Shown: piece after piece, positions 60,997 to 64,000 of the stretch
How the letters are laid out: every line of letters begins with the position of its first letter
Position numbering within the stretch: position 1 is the first letter of the stretch
Translations under genes and position numbers: made by a program
The notes under the pieces: generated by a model
What the model saw: the letters and a program-made list of their open reading frames with translations, nothing else
Told to the model about the DNA's origin: nothing
Databases searched by the model: none
NCBI GenBank assembly: GCA_902826455.1
Contig: CADEEV010000001.1
Span: 58,945-122,944 of the forward strand
Length of the DNA stretch: 64,000 nt
Direction: 5' to 3'
DNA from: an uncultured Acidobacteriota bacterium
GTDB lineage: Bacteria > Acidobacteriota > Vicinamibacteria > Fen-336

Positions 60997-62286
60997 TTGA
61001 GCTTCCCGCGCGGGCGTCACGCCTGCCTCCTCCCGGTCGGCGTCGCCTTCCTCGCCGCCGTGGCCGCGATCGCCTGGTTCGGCGCGGCCGCCGGGAATTT
61101 CGGCGACGCGCGCGACTACACGACCGCCGCTCGCGCCATCCTGGCCGGAGCGGCCTACCCTCGCGAGTCCTCGCTGCCGTTCTTCCGCGCGCCGCTCTAC
61201 CCCGCGTTCATGGCCCTCGTGTTCCGCCTGGGCGGGGAGTCCTACGTGGCCGTGAAGCTGGCCCAGGCCCTGCTCCTGGCCGTGACCTGCGGGCTCGCCT
61301 GCCGCCTGGGATTGCGCGTGCACGGCTCGGCGTCAGCCGCTCTCGCCGCCGGCCTGATCCTCGCCGTCGATCCCCTGGCCGTGATGACGACCGTCGGCGT
61401 GCAGACCGAGACGCTGCACATGGCCCTCGTCACGTCGGCGCTCCTGCTCACGGTCGCGGCGCTCTCGGGCCGGCGGCCGGTCGCCGCGTCCTTCGCCGCA
61501 GGCGCCAGCTTCGGGCTCGCGAGCCTCGCGCGCCCGAGCGCTCTGCCCGTGGCGGTCGCGGTCGGAGCCGGCCTCGTGTTCCTGGCCTGGCGGGAACGCC
61601 GCCGGCTCGCGCCCCGCGCCCTCTTCTTCGCGGGCCTCGCCGTCGCCATCCTGCCCTGGACCGTCGCGAACGCGCGGGCCACGGGAAGCCTGATCCTGAT
61701 CACCGACGCGGCGGGCTATCACTTCTGGCTCGGCAACAACCCGGAGGCGCTGCGTCTCTATCGCGGCGACTTCGCGAGCCGCGCCGAGATGGACGCGTAC
61801 GGCTACCGCTACCTCCAGAAGGATCTTCCGGCCCGGACGATCGCGGCGTGGGAGCGGACCGTCGGCTACGCGTCGAGATCGCTACGCGAGCGCGAAGCGC
61901 TGTGGCGCGAGGAGGCCTGGCGCGCCGGCCGCGCGGACCCCCTGCTCGTGGCGCGTCTCTGGGTGCTGAAGGCCTGGGCCTACTGGCGCCCCTGGCTGCA
62001 GCCCGTCGCCTACTCGCCCTGGCTCGTGCTCGCTTCGGGCGCCTTCGGCCTCACGCTCTACGCCCTCGCGCTGCGGGGCGCCCTGCGGCTCTCGGGGATG
62101 GCCGGAGGGCGCGGCGCCTTGATCCTGATCGGGTTGCTGCTGGCCTCGAGCACGGCCATCCACGTGGTGTCGCACTCCATGGTGCGCTTCCGCATCCCCT
62201 ACGTGGATCCGGCGCTCGCCGTCCTGGCCGGGCTCGGAGTCGTTCCGCTCGCCGGCGGCAGGCGCGACGCTCAGCCGAGCGGGTAG
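60997..62286 (+). CDS. GT39-like (ArnT/PMT-type) membrane glycosyltransferase
   Basis: 429 residues from TTG. About nine to ten membrane segments. The first extracytoplasmic loop has NFGDARDYTTAARAILAG near 34-51 with the Asp pair expected in GT-C enzymes, followed by FFRAPLYPAFMALVFRLGG near 62-80, a family-typical stretch. GLASLARPSALPVAV near 172 and NNPEALRLYRGDF near 247 are further conserved-looking regions. It would move a sugar from a polyprenyl-phosphate donor to lipid or protein outside the membrane. The last 16 bases overlap the convergent acyl-CoA dehydrogenase gene. Confidence 0.82.
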   Translation: MSFPRGRHACLLPVGVAFLAAVAAIAWFGAAAGNFGDARDYTTAARAILAGAAYPRESSLPFFRAPLYPAFMALVFRLGGESYVAVKLAQALLLAVTCGLACRLGLRVHGSASAALAAGLILAVDPLAVMTTVGVQTETLHMALVTSALLLTVAALSGRRPVAASFAAGASFGLASLARPSALPVAVAVGAGLVFLAWRERRRLAPRALFFAGLAVAILPWTVANARATGSLILITDAAGYHFWLGNNPEALRLYRGDFASRAEMDAYGYRYLQKDLPARTIAAWERTVGYASRSLREREALWREEAWRAGRADPLLVARLWVLKAWAYWRPWLQPVAYSPWLVLASGAFGLTLYALALRGALRLSGMAGGRGALILIGLLLASSTAIHVVSHSMVRFRIPYVDPALAVLAGLGVVPLAGGRRDAQPSG

Positions 62287-63947
62287 CCGCCCGCCTCGAG
62301 AGCCGCGTCCGCGACCTGGCGCCGCAGCGCGACGGTGTTGACGACGTCGCGCTTCGTGAAGCGCTTGAGGGCGGCCAGATACGTGCGCAGCATGTCGCCC
62401 TCGTCGACGGCGGCGAGCAGGCGACGCGCCGAGACCTCGATGCGATCCATGGCGTCCTGGGCGAAGCAGCGCACCGCCGCTTCCTGGAGCCGCGCCTGGT
62501 CCTCGCCTTTCGCGAGGGCGTGCTTCTGGGCCCGCAGCACGGCGCTCTCGAGGGCGTAGGTCTCCATGGCGACGTCGGCGAAGTGGCCGAGGATCTCCTG
62601 GTGGTCCGTCAGCTCCTGGCCGAACTTCTGGACCGCGACCCCCAGGCACATCAAGGCGACCTTCTTGGCGCCCGAGGTCATGCGCACCTCGGCCGCGAGG
62701 AAGCCGTCGTCATCCGAGGCGCTCGCGGGGCCCGAGGTGAGCTCTTCCATGAGCGCCATCGCCTTCTGGAAGACGGGCAGCTCGCCCTTCATGGCGCGGC
62801 GGATGAGGCGGCCGGGCACGAGCATGCGATTGATCTCGTTCGTGCCCTCGAAGATGCGGTTGACGCGCGCGTCGCGCCAGTAGCGCTCGGCGGGGTAGTC
62901 CTCGACGTAGCCGGCGCCGCCGTGGAGCTGCACGGTCTCGTCCACCACGTAGTCGAGCACCTCGGAGCAGAACACCTTCACCATCGAGCACTCGACGTCG
63001 TACTCCTCGATGCGCTTGAGCGCGTCGGCCGGGTCGCCGGCCGCGGCGCCCGCCAGGTTGCGATCGATCATGCCGGCCGTGCGGTAGACGATCGACTCCG
63101 ACGCATAGGCCTGGATCGCCATCTCGCCCAGCTTGTGCTTCACGAGGCCGAAGTCCGTGATGGGATGGCCGAAGGCCTGGCGCGACTTGCCGTAGGCGAC
63201 GCAGGCGCCGATCGCGAGCTTGGCGCCGCCCGTGACGCCGGCGCCGAGCTTGAAGCGCCCGACGTTGAGGATGTTGAAGGCGATCTTGTGGCCCTTGCCG
63301 ATCTCGCCGAGCAGGTTCTCCTTCGGGATCACGGCGTCGCTGAGGATCAGCGGCCGGGTCGAGGAGCCCTTGATGCCCGTCTTCTTCTCCTCGGCGCCGA
63401 GGCTGACGCCCGGCGAGCCCTTGTCGATGATGAAGCAGGAGAAGTGCTCGCCGTCCACCTTGGCGAAGGTGATGTAGACGTCGGCGAAGCCCGCGTTCGT
63501 GAGCCACATCTTCTCGCCGTTCAGGATCCAGCTCTTGCCGTCGGGGGAGAGCACCGCCTTGGCCTTGGCGTTCATCGCATCCGAGGCCGAGGAGGCCTCG
63601 GACAGCGAGTACGAGCTCACCCATTCGCCGCTCGCGAACTTCGGGAGGTACTTCTTCTTCTGCGCCTCGGTGCCGAAGTAGACGATGGGCAGGCTGCCGA
63701 TGCCCGTGTGGCCCATGTACGACACCGCGAAGCTGCCCTCGCGCGCCGACTTCTCGGAGACGAGACAGCCCGAGACCTTGTCGAGGCCGAGGCCGCCGTA
63801 GGCCTCCGGGATCTCGATGCCCAGCAGGCCCAGGTCGCCGGCCTTCTTCAGGAGCTCCCGCGTCGTCTCGTACTTGAGGGCCAGGCTCTCGTTGAGGCGC
63901 GGCATCGCTTCCTTCTCCATGAACTCCGCGTCGCTGTTCCCGACCAT
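62271..63947 (-). CDS. Acyl-CoA dehydrogenase (FadE/VLCAD-type)
   Basis: 558 residues. FAD-dependent alpha,beta-dehydrogenation of acyl-CoA in beta-oxidation. Visible: GIEIPEAYGGLGLDKVS near 44-60, YSLSEASSASDA near 112, WLTNAGFADVYITFAKVDG near 148, GRFKLGAGVTGGAKLAI near 231, QLHGGAGYVEDYPAERYWRDARVNRIFEGTNEINR near 340-374. A C-terminal extension (about 400-558) is typical of the long-chain membrane-associated group. Compared with relatives of about 590 residues, it lacks roughly 35 N-terminal residues; an in-frame TAG stands nine bases before the ATG, and AGGA is the likely ribosome site. It overlaps the GT39-like gene by 16 bases. Confidence 0.92.
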   Translation of the reverse strand: MVGNSDAEFMEKEAMPRLNESLALKYETTRELLKKAGDLGLLGIEIPEAYGGLGLDKVSGCLVSEKSAREGSFAVSYMGHTGIGSLPIVYFGTEAQKKKYLPKFASGEWVSSYSLSEASSASDAMNAKAKAVLSPDGKSWILNGEKMWLTNAGFADVYITFAKVDGEHFSCFIIDKGSPGVSLGAEEKKTGIKGSSTRPLILSDAVIPKENLLGEIGKGHKIAFNILNVGRFKLGAGVTGGAKLAIGACVAYGKSRQAFGHPITDFGLVKHKLGEMAIQAYASESIVYRTAGMIDRNLAGAAAGDPADALKRIEEYDVECSMVKVFCSEVLDYVVDETVQLHGGAGYVEDYPAERYWRDARVNRIFEGTNEINRMLVPGRLIRRAMKGELPVFQKAMALMEELTSGPASASDDDGFLAAEVRMTSGAKKVALMCLGVAVQKFGQELTDHQEILGHFADVAMETYALESAVLRAQKHALAKGEDQARLQEAAVRCFAQDAMDRIEVSARRLLAAVDEGDMLRTYLAALKRFTKRDVVNTVALRRQVADAALEAGGYPLG

Positions 63948-64000
63948 CCGCTTTTCCTAGGATAATTTCGCGGTCGGTACGATCGCCGCGCGCTCACGCG

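Noticed and set aside
1..64000. Mobile elements or recent horizontal transfer of the EPS genes
   Set aside because: No transposase, integrase, inverted terminal repeats or tRNA junctions were found, and codon use looks uniform by eye; a computed GC or codon scan would be needed to detect subtle transfer.

Overview
The window is one contiguous piece of a high-GC bacterial chromosome (by eye close to 70% G+C), almost wholly coding, with 51 protein genes called. No RNA genes, insertion sequences, prophage or CRISPR arrays were seen, and no gene-free stretch exceeds about 150 bases. The mix of a division-cluster start (mraZ-rsmH), many sulfatase and phosphodiesterase family proteins, an SBBP beta-propeller protein, an FHA protein and a large polysaccharide locus suggests a Gram-negative soil or sediment type lineage such as Acidobacteriota. 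That placement is inference from gene content; no marker gene here settles it.

Layout. 1-1342 (minus) holds the start of the dcw cluster: two tandem mraZ paralogues followed by rsmH, which runs off the window. 1413-7325 holds folC, two membrane-anchored thioredoxin-fold proteins, an M20 amidohydrolase, a membrane-anchored sulfatase-fold protein and a Fur-family regulator. 7368-23395 (minus) is a tightly overlapping polysaccharide operon: a GT2, GT4s, a zinc-ribbon epimerase, a polymerase-like membrane protein, a hexapeptide acyltransferase, asnB, a DUF218 protein, another GT4 and a WecA-type priming transferase, ending in an esterase-like and a glycosidase-like secreted protein. 23433-26159 is an isolated SBBP-repeat exoprotein with its own promoter and terminator. 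26307-33980 (plus) is a second polysaccharide operon: Wzm and Wzt ABC exporter, UDP-galactopyranose-mutase-like flavoprotein, methyltransferase and three GTs. 33967-37196 (minus) is an acyltransferase-3 plus a membrane sulfatase-fold protein. 37263-41809 looks like a surface O-acylation cassette (SGNH hydrolase, ACP, FkbH-type loader, MBOAT). 41861-50950 (plus) has wecB, GTs, the Wzc-like tyrosine kinase, a TP-repeat exported protein and another SGNH protein. 50937-60912 (minus) has an FHA/TPR membrane protein, then an O-antigen-ligase-like protein, a calcium-repeat lipoprotein and a phosphodiesterase-sulfatase-sulfatase-phosphodiesterase block. The end has a GT39-like membrane protein and an acyl-CoA dehydrogenase.

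How the parts fit: most of the window appears to build, export, decorate and remodel cell-surface polysaccharide. Sugar precursors come from WecB, the epimerase and the mutase. WecA-like priming and about ten GTs would build repeat units. Wzm/Wzt export and Wzc/ligase functions suggest either two polymers or a mixed pathway. Acyl, sulfate and phosphate-ester chemistry would come from AT3, the MBOAT/SGNH/ACP/FkbH group and the sulfatase/phosphodiesterase set.

Genome style: genes on one strand usually overlap by ATGA, GTGA or TGATG. All six convergent pairs overlap at their 3' ends. Many transcription units begin with a TANNNT-type -10 motif only 6-10 bases from the start codon, which suggests widespread leaderless mRNAs. 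The points I rate highest are a C-terminal LRALGY tag confined to the membrane-anchored sulfatase/phosphodiesterase proteins, the FkbH/ACP/MBOAT/SGNH cassette, the duplicated mraZ genes each with its own 10-bp-period operator, and an FHA protein carrying four copies of a DATVVM-like motif.
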